Part shown: positions 42,940 to 51,133 of the stretch, piece after piece | Position numbering within the stretch: the first letter of the stretch is position 1 | How the letters are laid out: each line of letters starts with the position of its first letter | NCBI GenBank assembly: GCA_963838385.1 | Contig: CAWIRE010000001.1 | Span: 1,240,001-1,304,000 of the forward strand | Origin: DAHUYF01 sp963838385 | GTDB lineage: Bacteria > Pseudomonadota > Alphaproteobacteria > ATCC43930 > CGMCC-115725 | DNA: 64,000 bases | Direction: 5' to 3' | The notes under the pieces: model-generated | What the model was told of the DNA's origin: nothing | The model's input: the letters and a program-made list of their open reading frames with translations, nothing else | Databases searched by the model: none | Translations under genes and position numbers: made by a program

Positions 42940-44064
42940 TCATGGCGTGCCTCCCTGCTGCTCTTGCGCGATGATGCTCGCCTCGTCGGGCGACCAGCAG
43001 ATCATAACCGATCGCGCCAAGCCGTCCTCGTACTTGCCGACATAGCTTTCGATGCCGCATTCGCGCCCGTCGGCGAGGCGCAGCGCGAGATAGCGCGTAT
43101 GCGCCACCACATCGGTGGCGACCATCTCGGCCGCAACCGCGTTGCCGGCATAGCGCTCGCGCAGCGCCGCAGCGCCGGCGCCGGTCGCGGGATGAACGTC
43201 GATCGCCTCGGCCGGCACCACCAGGCTGACCGCGCCGCCCGGCACGAGCGTCGGGTCGTTGACGACGCCGCGCAGAGGACCATAGGGCGTATCGACCAGG
43301 CCGTGCGCCCCGGTGGCGCCGGCGAGCGTGCCGTCGATGATGGTGTTCTTGCCGATGAAGCGGGCGACGAACGGCGTCTTCGGGCGCGTATAAAGCTCGA
43401 CCGGCGAGCTCACCTGCTCGACCCGGCCGCGATTCATCACCACGACACGATCGGAAAGCACCAGCGCCTCCGACTGCGCATGGGTGACGAAGATGAAGGT
43501 GATGCCGAGATTGCGCTGCAACAGCTTGAGCTCGCTCTGGATCGATTTGCGCAGATTGGCGTCGAGCGCGCCCAGCGGCTCGTCGAGCAGCAGGATCTGT
43601 GGCTCGACCACCAGGCCGCGGGCCAGCGCCACGCGCTGGCGCTGGCCGCCGGAGAGGCCTCTCTCCTTGCGCTCGGCGACGTCGGCGATGTCGAGCTTTT
43701 CCATGATGGCGTCGACCCGCCGACGCCGTTCGGGCGACGGCATGCCCTTGACGGCGAGCCCGTATTCGACGTTCTGTCGCACCGTCATATGCGGGAACAG
43801 CGCGAAATTCTGGAAGATGGTCGAGGTCGGGCGTTTCTCCGGCGGCAGGTCGTTGATGCGGACGTCGCGGACCAGGATGTCGCCGGAGGTGATCGCCTCG
43901 AAGCCCGCGATCATGCGCAGCGTCGTCGTCTTGCCGCAGCCGGACGGCCCGACGAAGGAGACGAATTCGCCGCGGTCGACGCGGAGGTCGAACTCCGAGA
44001 CGGCCACGACATTGGTGTCGTAGACCTTGCCGACCGCCGCCAGTTCGAGATCATAGGACGCCAA
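42940..44064 (-). CDS. Spermidine/putrescine-type ABC ATPase (PotA-like)
   Basis: The 374-residue ATPase has Walker A GPSGCGKTTTLRMIAG, Q-loop TIFQNFALFPHMTV, signature GLSGGQRQRVALARGL, Walker B ILLLDEPLGALD and H-loop FVTHAQSEALVLSD. A TOBE domain forms the C-terminal 100 residues (ARFIGKNTIIDGTLAGATG). It starts with TTG at 44064 after GGGGAGTATGCG. It is the first of two such ATPases in this cluster, placed just after the binding-protein gene; only one permease pair is present. Confidence 0.9.
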   Translation of the reverse strand: MASYDLELAAVGKVYDTNVVAVSEFDLRVDRGEFVSFVGPSGCGKTTTLRMIAGFEAITSGDILVRDVRINDLPPEKRPTSTIFQNFALFPHMTVRQNVEYGLAVKGMPSPERRRRVDAIMEKLDIADVAERKERGLSGGQRQRVALARGLVVEPQILLLDEPLGALDANLRKSIQSELKLLQRNLGITFIFVTHAQSEALVLSDRVVVMNRGRVEQVSSPVELYTRPKTPFVARFIGKNTIIDGTLAGATGAHGLVDTPYGPLRGVVNDPTLVPGGAVSLVVPAEAIDVHPATGAGAAALRERYAGNAVAAEMVATDVVAHTRYLALRLADGRECGIESYVGKYEDGLARSVMICWSPDEASIIAQEQQGGTP

Positions 44065-44147
44065 CGCATACTCCCCGACAATGGAGCGGCCGGGCGAGCC
44101 GGGATCGCGTCCTCCCGGCTCGCCCGCCGCCGCGCTTCACCCGAGCG

Positions 44148-45393
44148 TCAGGCGCTCAGGAACTCGTCCCATTTCTGAACGAGGTGATCGTACTCGTCCG
44201 GCCATTGATGCCAATAGGCGACCTTGGACGCGCGCTCCTTGAGCGAGCCGCCATCGCGCAGATCGCCCGGCTTGATGCCGCGCCATTCCGGCCCCTTCCA
44301 CGGCTTGCCCTCGTACCAGAAGGCGTATTTGTCGGGAGCCATCACCTTCTCGATGTTGGTGGTCGGCGAGTAGTAGCCCTGCTCGGAGACGGTGATCGCC
44401 GGCGGTCCCGACAGCCAGTAATCGGCATAGGCGATGACCGCATCGGCGTTGGGCGTGCCCTTGATCATCGACACGCCGATCGACCAGGCGCGGTAGCCCT
44501 CCTTGGGCACGGCGTATTTGCAGGGCTTGCCTTGCGCCTTGACCGCCATGACCGCCGGCTGCCAGGCGTCGCAGACCACCATCTCGCCCGAGGCCAACAG
44601 ATTGACGAGCTCGCCGAAATCGCCCCAGAGGGCGCGGAACTGCCCGTCCTTCTTCTTGGAGATCAGGAACTTCGACGCTTCGTCGATCTCCTTGACGGTA
44701 GGATTGCCGGGGTTCTTCACCTGCAGCAGGCCGAGCGAATCCATCGCCAGGATCGCCTGTCCGAAAGCGATGAGGGGATCGGTGTTGAGACCCGAGCGGC
44801 CCTTCCACTTCTTGTCGAAGATGGCGGTCCAGGTGTTGGCCTCCTCGGCACTCAGCACCGAGGGATTGTAGCCGATCGAGTCATAGTTATAGACGGTGGG
44901 CACCATCCACAGCTCGGTCTGCCCTTCATCGGCCCAGATCTGTCCCGCGATCTGCGCCTTTCGCGGCCATTTCGGACTGGGCTTGGTGAAGGTGTCGCGA
45001 ATATTGGCCCAATTGGGCAGGCTCTTCGTGGCGATGGCGGTGATCTTGCCGGTGGTGGTCACCGCCGGCAGCCGCTCGCCGATGGTCTCCCAGCAATCGA
45101 AGTCCGACGAGCCCGACAGGATCTTGGTCTGCGCGTCCGGCAGCGTGGCGGCGGTGCCGGTCGTCGAGCCGACATGGCTTTCCGCGCGGAAGTCGGCGAG
45201 GATGCGCTCCTGCACCGTCACCGAAAGGCCGATGGTGCGCAGTTGCTCCTTCGACAGGTCGGCGGCGGCGGCGTAGGCCCGGCGCGAGTTCGAGAAACGG
45301 CGTTCCGCCGCCGAGAGCGAACGCTGTGGCGGCGATGCCGCCCTTGATCGCGGAACCGACGAGGTTCCGCCGTGACATCGGTCGATCGAACAT
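44148..45393 (-). CDS. Spermidine/putrescine-type binding protein, Tat leader, one frameshift
   Basis: The corrected protein is about 414 residues (1246 bases, 3n+1). Translation starts at 45393 after AAGGAGG with MFDRPMSRRNLVGSAIKGG, a Tat-like leader. One extra base in a TTT run near 45294-45298 shifts the frame, after which SNSRRAYAAAADLSKEQLR resumes the protein. The mature part has VPTVYNYDSIGYNPS, FRALWGDFGELVNLLASG and KEGYRAWSIGVSMIKG. It resembles the binding protein at 54403-55692 and the leaderless one at 51134-52351. The ligand is unknown; the family covers polyamines and related amines or amides. Confidence 0.85.
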
Positions 45394-45453
45394 TCTCAAA
45401 GCCTCCTTGGAGCGTTTGTTGTGGAACCGACGGGACGGCGCAGGACCGTCCCG

Positions 45454-46212
45454 CTAATACCGGCCGACCAACAATCCACCGTCGACCGTGACAACCTGGC
45501 CGGTCACGTAGCGAGCGGCCTCAGAGGCGAGAAAGACGATGACATCGGCGATGTCCTCGGGCTCGCCGACCCGACCCATCGGAATGAAGCTCGCCGCCTG
45601 ATCGAGACCGGCGGGACCGAGCGAGTGCTCGACCGACAGCGCCTGGGCGGTGCGGATATAACCGGGCGCCACGCCGTTGACGCGGATGCCGGAGCGCGCA
45701 AGCTCGACCGCAAGGCCGCGCACCAGCCCGACCACGCCGGCCTTCGCCGCGGAATAATGCACATGCTCGTCCCAGCCATAGGCGACGCCCATGATCGAGG
45801 AGAGCGCCACCACCGCCCCCGATCGCCGCGCCACCATGGCCGGCGCGGCGGCGCGAACCACGCGCAGAACGCCCTTGAGATCGACCTCGAGCGTGTGATC
45901 CCATTTCTCGTCGGTCAATGCCGCCAGCGGCACCTTGTGCGCGATGCCGGCATTCGCCACCACCACGTCGAGCGCCCCATGCGCGGCTTCCGCGGCGGCG
46001 ACGACGGCATTCGCCTCTTTGGTGCTGGTGACATCGAGGCGATGGAACTCGCCGCTGCCGCCGCCGGCGCGGATGCTCTCGACCACCATCGCGCCTTCGC
46101 GCTCGAGCACGTCGGTCGCCACCACGTGATGGCCCGCCCGGGCGAAGGCCAGCGCCGTGGCGCGACCGATGCCGATGCCGGCACCGGTAATGAGGACGGT
46201 CTTCTTCGCCAT
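45454..46212 (-). CDS. Short-chain dehydrogenase/reductase
   Basis: The 252-residue SDR has cofactor loop ITGAGIGIGRATALAFA, VANAGIAHK (NAG), the catalytic Ser in VALSSIMGVA, and YSAAKAG. The ending MGRVGEPEDIADVIVFLAS and TGQVVTVDGG is characteristic of FabG-like oxidoreductases. GGAGGGGAGC precedes the ATG at 46212. It lies between the binding-protein gene and a second SDR in a transport operon, so it probably oxidises the imported substrate or a product of it. Confidence 0.9.
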   Translation of the reverse strand: MAKKTVLITGAGIGIGRATALAFARAGHHVVATDVLEREGAMVVESIRAGGGSGEFHRLDVTSTKEANAVVAAAEAAHGALDVVVANAGIAHKVPLAALTDEKWDHTLEVDLKGVLRVVRAAAPAMVARRSGAVVALSSIMGVAYGWDEHVHYSAAKAGVVGLVRGLAVELARSGIRVNGVAPGYIRTAQALSVEHSLGPAGLDQAASFIPMGRVGEPEDIADVIVFLASEAARYVTGQVVTVDGGLLVGRY

Positions 46213-46232
46213 GCTCCCCTCCGCTGCTCAGC

Positions 46233-46979
46233 TCACAGCATCACATCGCCGGAATTGGGTCCCAGCGTCTGGCCGACATAGAGGCGGCTTGCCGGCGAGG
46301 CGAGAAACGCCACCGTCTCCGCCACGTCCTCGGGCTCGCCGAAGCGGCCGAGCGGCAGTTCCGCCGCCTTCGCCTCGCGCCAGGCCTCGGAGAGGCCGAG
46401 CACGAGCTCGGTGTTGATCGGCCCCGGCGCCACCGCGTTGACGCGGACGCCGCGCTGGCTGACCTCGCGCGCGAGCGATTTGGTGAGGCCGATGATGCCA
46501 GCCTTGGCGGCGCTGTAGTGGCAGAGCTCGACGCCGCCGATCTGCCCGAGCTGCGAGGCGATGTTGACGATGACGCCGTCGGCCGCGTCGAGCATGGCGG
46601 GAAGGGCGCGGCGGATGCAGAGGAAGGTGCCGCGCAGGTGCACCGCGATCATGCGATCCCATTGCGCGACCGACAGCGCCTCGAGCGGCGCCTGATGCAC
46701 GAAACCGGCATTGTTGACCAGCAGCGTGCAGCGGCCGAACGCGGCCTCGCATCGCGCGACGATCGCATCCACCGCCGCAGGATCGGAGACATCGCCCGCC
46801 GCCGCGATCGCCGTCCCGCCGGCGCGCTCGAGCTCGGCCGCGACGCGGTCGGCCGCTTCGGCCCGCAGATCGTTCACCACCACCTTGGCGCCCTCGCGGC
46901 CGAGACGAAGCGCGGTCGCCTTGCCGATGCCGCTTCCCGCGCCGGTGACGATGGCGATGTGGGCGCCGAGCCCGGTCAC
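46233..46979 (-). CDS. Short-chain dehydrogenase/reductase
   Basis: The 248-residue SDR carries VTGAGSGIGKATALRLG, VNNAGFVHQAPLEAL, Ser in VNIASQLGQIGG and YSAAKAGIIGL. The start is GTG at 46979, overlapping the permease stop (GTGA). It is a near neighbour in type to the SDR that follows it, but the two differ in many positions, so they are unlikely to be a recent duplication. The two may catalyse sequential or stereospecific steps on one imported compound. Confidence 0.9.
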   Translation of the reverse strand: MTGLGAHIAIVTGAGSGIGKATALRLGREGAKVVVNDLRAEAADRVAAELERAGGTAIAAAGDVSDPAAVDAIVARCEAAFGRCTLLVNNAGFVHQAPLEALSVAQWDRMIAVHLRGTFLCIRRALPAMLDAADGVIVNIASQLGQIGGVELCHYSAAKAGIIGLTKSLAREVSQRGVRVNAVAPGPINTELVLGLSEAWREAKAAELPLGRFGEPEDVAETVAFLASPASRLYVGQTLGPNSGDVML

Positions 46980-47827
46980 TGGATGTCCTCCTGCAGGGCC
47001 ACGCGGCGCGCGCGCCGCACGCTCATGCTCATGAGCAGCCCGTAGACGGCGAGAATGGCGAAGGAGAAGAGCGTGGTGAGCACGCCGAAGGCGAAGAGGT
47101 TGGGATGGATCTCGACCGAGAAGGTGCCGTAGATGGCGAGCGGCAGCGTCAGATCTCCGCCGGCGGCGAAGAGGGTGCGCGGGAACTCGTCGTAACTCAG
47201 CGTGAAGGCGAAGAGCATGGCGCTGAGGATGCCGGGGAAGATCAGCGGGAAGGTGATCTTGCGGAAGGTGCGCGCGGGCGGCACGCCGAGGGCCCAGGCC
47301 GCCTCCTCGACCGACCGGTCGAAGCGGTTGAAGATCGCCAGCATCACCAAAAAGGCGAAGGGAAAGGTGTAGACGACGTGAACCAGGAAGGTGGTGCCCC
47401 ACCAGCTGCGGGGAACGCCGAGATTGGTCGACACCAACGCCATGCCGAGGCCGACCAGGACGCCGGGCACCATCATGCCGAGGACCACCAGATAGAAGAT
47501 GACGGTCGAGCCCTTGAAGCGCCGGCGAAACGCCTGCGCCGTCAGGGTGCCGAGCACGGTCAACGTCACCATGGTGGCGAAGGCCAGGACGAGCGAGCGG
47601 ATCAGCGCGTCGCCGATCGGCAGCGGCGCCACGCGCGACGGCGGCGTCAGCCCGAACAGGTGCCGGTACCAGTAGAGCGACCAGTGCAGGATCGGAAACT
47701 GCGGACCGCCTTCCGGGCCGGCCTGGAAGCTCAGGATGGCCAGCACCAGGAACGGAGCATAGAGAAACACCATGAAGATCGCGGTGTAGATGCCGAGCGT
47801 GCCGCGCAGGAAAGGCTGATTCTCCAT
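46976..47827 (-). CDS. Spermidine/putrescine-type ABC permease (PotC-like)
   Basis: The 283-residue permease has six hydrophobic helices and the inner loop EEAAWALGVPPARTFRKITFP, which contacts the ATPase. IFMVFLYAPFLVLAILSFQ is helix 1, and LSYDEFPRTLFAAGGDLTLPLAIYG is a PotC-type late segment. The ATG at 47827 lies 11 bases after the preceding gene's stop. It pairs with the permease at 47839-48765. Confidence 0.9.
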   Translation of the reverse strand: MENQPFLRGTLGIYTAIFMVFLYAPFLVLAILSFQAGPEGGPQFPILHWSLYWYRHLFGLTPPSRVAPLPIGDALIRSLVLAFATMVTLTVLGTLTAQAFRRRFKGSTVIFYLVVLGMMVPGVLVGLGMALVSTNLGVPRSWWGTTFLVHVVYTFPFAFLVMLAIFNRFDRSVEEAAWALGVPPARTFRKITFPLIFPGILSAMLFAFTLSYDEFPRTLFAAGGDLTLPLAIYGTFSVEIHPNLFAFGVLTTLFSFAILAVYGLLMSMSVRRARRVALQEDIQ

Positions 47828-47838
47828 GGCCAGAGCTC

Positions 47839-48765
47839 CTACAGCTCTTCGCGCAGGTTGATCACGCGCAGCAGTCCGGCGATGACCGCCGCCATCACGA
47901 CGGTGAGGACGACGCCGGCGACCGCGGCGAAGGCCCATTTGAGCGAGCCCACCTCGGTCACGATGATATTGCCGAGCAGATTGACCTTGCGTCCCGAGAG
48001 CGCCGCCGATGTCGCGAACTCGCCCAGCACCATGACCGAGACGAAGATCGCGCCGACCACGACCCCGGGCAGGCTCAGCGGGAAGATGATGGTGCGGAAG
48101 ATGCGCCAGCTGCCGGCGCCGAGATCGCGCGCCGCTTCGATCAGGCTGCGGTCGATACGGCCCAGCATGAAGGCCACCGGGCCGACCATGAAGACGACAT
48201 AGATCTGCACCATGCCGATGATCACGCTGAAATCGGTGAAGAGCAGCACGTCGATGGGATGCTGGATGAGCCCGACCTTGAGCAGCAGCAGGTTGACCGC
48301 GCCTTCCTTGCCCAACATCGGCCGCCAGGCGAGCACGCGGATGAGAAACGATGTCCAGAACGGGATGACGCAGAGCACGAGCACGACCGTCTGCGCCGTC
48401 TTGTTGCGGATGAAGAGAGCGATATAGAGCGCGACCGGATAGCCGATGACGAAAGTCGCGAAGAGCACGATCGCCCAGGTCTCGACCGTCGTGACCAGCG
48501 CTTCGAAATAGGTGGGGCTGGAGACGAAGGTGATCCAGCTCTTGAGCGTCAGCGTCGGCTCGATCGAGAACGTCTTCTGCGTCCAGAAGCTGACATAGAC
48601 CATCATCAACATCGGCACGACCAGGAAGAGCAGCATCCAGATCGTGCCCGGCGCCAGCAGCAGCCAGCCGCCGAAGCGCTCGAGCCAGGGACGCGGCGCC
48701 GCGGCCGGCACGGAGGTGGCGGCGAGGCTCTTGCCGAGAGTGGTTCCGTCGCTGGGCGCTTGCAT
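47839..48765 (-). CDS. Spermidine/putrescine-type ABC permease (PotB-like)
   Basis: The 308-residue permease opens with a 35-residue Ala- and Pro-rich cytoplasmic stretch, then helix WLLLAPGTIWMLLFLVVPML. The coupling loop is IEAARDLGAGSWRIFRTIIFP, and FWTSFLIRVLAWRPMLG is the PotB mark. Downstream it has GEFATSAALSGRKVNLLGN. It lies 12 bases behind the ATPase at 48778-49818, so the operon order is ATPase, permease, permease, SDR, SDR, binding protein, ATPase, cupin. Confidence 0.9.
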   Translation of the reverse strand: MQAPSDGTTLGKSLAATSVPAAAPRPWLERFGGWLLLAPGTIWMLLFLVVPMLMMVYVSFWTQKTFSIEPTLTLKSWITFVSSPTYFEALVTTVETWAIVLFATFVIGYPVALYIALFIRNKTAQTVVLVLCVIPFWTSFLIRVLAWRPMLGKEGAVNLLLLKVGLIQHPIDVLLFTDFSVIIGMVQIYVVFMVGPVAFMLGRIDRSLIEAARDLGAGSWRIFRTIIFPLSLPGVVVGAIFVSVMVLGEFATSAALSGRKVNLLGNIIVTEVGSLKWAFAAVAGVVLTVVMAAVIAGLLRVINLREEL

Positions 48766-48777
48766 GGTCGCCGACGC

Positions 48778-49818
48778 TCAGGCCGCGGTCCGGGAAGGCT
48801 CGAACACCAGCGCCTGATCGGCGCGCCAGGCCAGCGCGTAGCGGGCCCCCTCGCGCAGCTCGTCCGGTCGGCTGTGGCCAAGATGGTATTCCACCTCGAC
48901 GACCTTGCCGTCGGCGAGGCTGAAGAGATAGACGATCGACGCGCCGGAATACTCGCTGGTCACGCAGGTCGCGGGCACGGTCGCCTCGCCGGACGCGGCG
49001 CGGTATCCCGCCGGCTGCACCCGGATCCGGTCCCGGCGGACGCAGCAATGGGCGCCGCCGGGAACGCGCAGGCCCTCGACGACGGCGCCGTCGAGCATGT
49101 TGTAGCGGTTGAGCAGCCGTGCGACCCGCAGGCTCGCCGGGCGATTGTATATGGCATCGGGATCGCCGATCTGAAGCACGCGGCCGCTGTCGAGCACCAC
49201 CACCTGCTCGCCCATCGCCAGCGCTTCCATCTCGTTGCCGGTCACATGGATGAAGATGATGCCGAGCCGCTGATGGATGCGGCGCAGCTCGATCGTCATC
49301 TTCTGGCGCAGATTGGCGTCGAGCGCGCCCAGCGGCTCGTCGAGCAGGCAGATCTTGGGATCGACGACCAGAGCCCGCGCGAGCGCCACACGCTGCTTCT
49401 GACCGCCGGAGATCTGCGTGATCTGCCGGCCGCCGAGATCGGCGAGCCCGACCAGGGCGAGCATCTCCTCGACGCGCCGCCGGACGTTGCCCGCGGCGGT
49501 CACAGGATTTTTCTGACGGTAGCGCAGACCGAAGGCGACATTGTCGAAGACGCTGAGATGCGGAAAGAGCGCGAAGCCCTGCGACACGAAGCTGGCGCCC
49601 CGCTCATGCGCCGGAACCCGTGAGAGCGGCACGCCGTCGAGATAGATTTCGCCGGCATCGGCGCGCTCGAAGCCGGCGATGATCCGCAGCAGCGTCGACT
49701 TGCCCGAGCCGCTCGGCCCCAGCATCGAGAGATATCCGCCCGTGCGCACCACCAGCGAGAGATCGTCGAGCGCGCGCTTGCCGCCATAGCTCTTCTGGAT
49801 ATCCGCAACTTCCAGCAT
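48778..49818 (-). CDS. Spermidine/putrescine-type ABC ATPase (PotA-like)
   Basis: The 346-residue ATPase has Walker A GPSGSGKSTLLRIIAG, Q-loop FVSQGFALFPHLSV, signature QISGGQKQRVALARAL, Walker B ICLLDEPLGALD, and H-loop IFIHVTGNEMEAL, where VTGNE replaces the usual VTHDQ so the switch His is displaced or missing. A TOBE domain follows. The start at 49818 (MLEVADIQKSYGG) follows GCGAGGGCG; an in-frame GTG at 49830 is possible. It heads the leftward operon, divergent from GntR. Confidence 0.88.
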   Translation of the reverse strand: MLEVADIQKSYGGKRALDDLSLVVRTGGYLSMLGPSGSGKSTLLRIIAGFERADAGEIYLDGVPLSRVPAHERGASFVSQGFALFPHLSVFDNVAFGLRYRQKNPVTAAGNVRRRVEEMLALVGLADLGGRQITQISGGQKQRVALARALVVDPKICLLDEPLGALDANLRQKMTIELRRIHQRLGIIFIHVTGNEMEALAMGEQVVVLDSGRVLQIGDPDAIYNRPASLRVARLLNRYNMLDGAVVEGLRVPGGAHCCVRRDRIRVQPAGYRAASGEATVPATCVTSEYSGASIVYLFSLADGKVVEVEYHLGHSRPDELREGARYALAWRADQALVFEPSRTAA

Positions 49819-50114
49819 CGCCCTCGCCACCGTTCCCCGGCGATTGAGGTATCATAGGGTAGTCACAAATGATTTTTGCATTCAATAGCTAATTTCCCCA
49901 ATATTGTGGCCCGCAGAAAAGATTCATGTTATCCTATGTTGCGGCATCAATCCGGTGAATTACCCCAATTCGGAGATATAAAAAACAAATTTTGTATCCA
50001 ATAACCATTTTACTCGCTAGATTTGGTGCCGCTTGGGGTCTTGCGCCGGACTGTCGGACCGGCGAGATAAGCGCGCCCGGCTGCCCGGGCCCGGCGCGGA
50101 CAGGGGAAGAACGC
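49819..50114. promoter_or_regulatory. AT-rich divergent promoter region with direct repeat
   Basis: These 296 bases between a leftward transport operon and a rightward GntR gene are strikingly AT-rich. AATTTCCCCAAT (49891-49902) and AATTACCCCAAT (49958-49969) form a direct repeat with one mismatch, 67 bases apart. The second lies within the dyad GAATT-ACCCC-AATTC (49957-49971). They are candidate GntR operators. TATCCTATG and TATAAAAAAC tracts could be -10 elements. I see no gene. Confidence 0.5.
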
Positions 50115-51101
50115 TTGGCGCGAAAGCTTTATGAGATCGTGTACGACGCGCTCGAGGGACATCTGCGCGACGGGCGGCTGCCGCCGGGACTGGTGCTGCT
50201 CGAAGGCCCGGTAGCGGAGATCTTTCGCACCAGCCGCGCGCCGGTGAAGACAGCCCTGCGCATGCTGAGCGAGCGGGGTCTGGTCGAGCGCTTCAATGGC
50301 CGCGGCTTCATCGTCCCGGACCCGCGCGGCCGCACCGAGCCGTTGCGGCTCGACCTGCGCCAGGCCGGGCTCGATCCCAACGCGCATATCGACGAGGAGG
50401 AGTTGCAGAACCGCGCCGCGTGGGAGCGGATCTACAGCGACGCCGAGCGCGAGGTCGGCCTTGCCTTGCCCTTCGGGCGCTTCCAGATCAACGAGGCGCG
50501 GATGGGCGAGCATTTCGGCGTCAGCCGCACCGTGGTCCGCGACGTGCTCGGCCGCATGCAGGAGCGCGGGCTGGTGGAGAAGGCGCCGCGCTCGCATTGG
50601 ATCGCGGGGCCGCTGACCGCCGCGGCGATCCGCGAATTCTACGAGATTCGCGGCATGCTCGAGCCGCAGGCGCTGATCCAGGCCGTCCCCGGCCTCGACA
50701 TCGACGAGCTGGTGGCGATGCGCGACCGCGTCGCCACGCTCGAGGCGCGCTATCCGCAGGTCTCGGCCGAGGAACTCACCGGCCTCGATGTCGATCTGCA
50801 CACGCGCTGCGTCCAGCGCATCGCCAACCAGCGGCTCGTGGCGATCATCCGACAGGCGCAGCTGCCGCTCATCGCCAACTACACCTTCCTGCGCCATCTC
50901 GGCATTCCCGAGGAGACGCCGGAGCTGGCCGAGCACAAGCTGGTGTTCGAGCATCTCATCCAGGGCTCGTCCGCCGCCGCCGCCGCCGCCCTGAAGGCCC
51001 ATCTGGAACGCTCCCTCGACCGCGCCTTGATCCGACTCAAGGTGCTCTCGGTGAAGTCGACGCCGCCGCTTCCGCCCTATCTCATGGCAACCGCGCCCTA
51101 G
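50115..51101 (+). CDS. GntR-type regulator with two winged-helix domains and an FCD domain
   Basis: The 328-residue protein is about 100 residues longer than an ordinary FadR/FCD regulator. A first winged helix spans about 3-65 (YEIVYDALEGHLRDGRLPPG, RAPVKTALRMLSERGLVERF). A second spans about 100-165 (GRFQINEARMGEHFGVSRTV, then RDVLGRMQERGLVEKA). The C-terminal all-helical FCD domain has EFYEIRGMLEPQALIQAV, DVDLHTRCVQRIANQRL and EHKLVFEHLIQGSSA, with metal-binding-type Asp and His. The start TTG at 50115 is chosen for GGGGAAGAACGC before it. It likely controls the flanking transport operons. Confidence 0.83.
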   Translation: MARKLYEIVYDALEGHLRDGRLPPGLVLLEGPVAEIFRTSRAPVKTALRMLSERGLVERFNGRGFIVPDPRGRTEPLRLDLRQAGLDPNAHIDEEELQNRAAWERIYSDAEREVGLALPFGRFQINEARMGEHFGVSRTVVRDVLGRMQERGLVEKAPRSHWIAGPLTAAAIREFYEIRGMLEPQALIQAVPGLDIDELVAMRDRVATLEARYPQVSAEELTGLDVDLHTRCVQRIANQRLVAIIRQAQLPLIANYTFLRHLGIPEETPELAEHKLVFEHLIQGSSAAAAAALKAHLERSLDRALIRLKVLSVKSTPPLPPYLMATAP

Positions 51102-51133
51102 CGCCATCTGGCGGCCGGGGCTGGAGGATATCG

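Noticed and set aside
44926..45399. A separate 157-codon gene at the start of the binding-protein gene
   Set aside because: Its first 35 codons are the Tat leader of the binding protein; the rest is out-of-frame sequence after the frameshift near 45296.
45454..46979. Recent tandem duplication of the two SDR genes
   Set aside because: The two proteins share only family motifs and differ throughout, so an old or independent origin is more likely.
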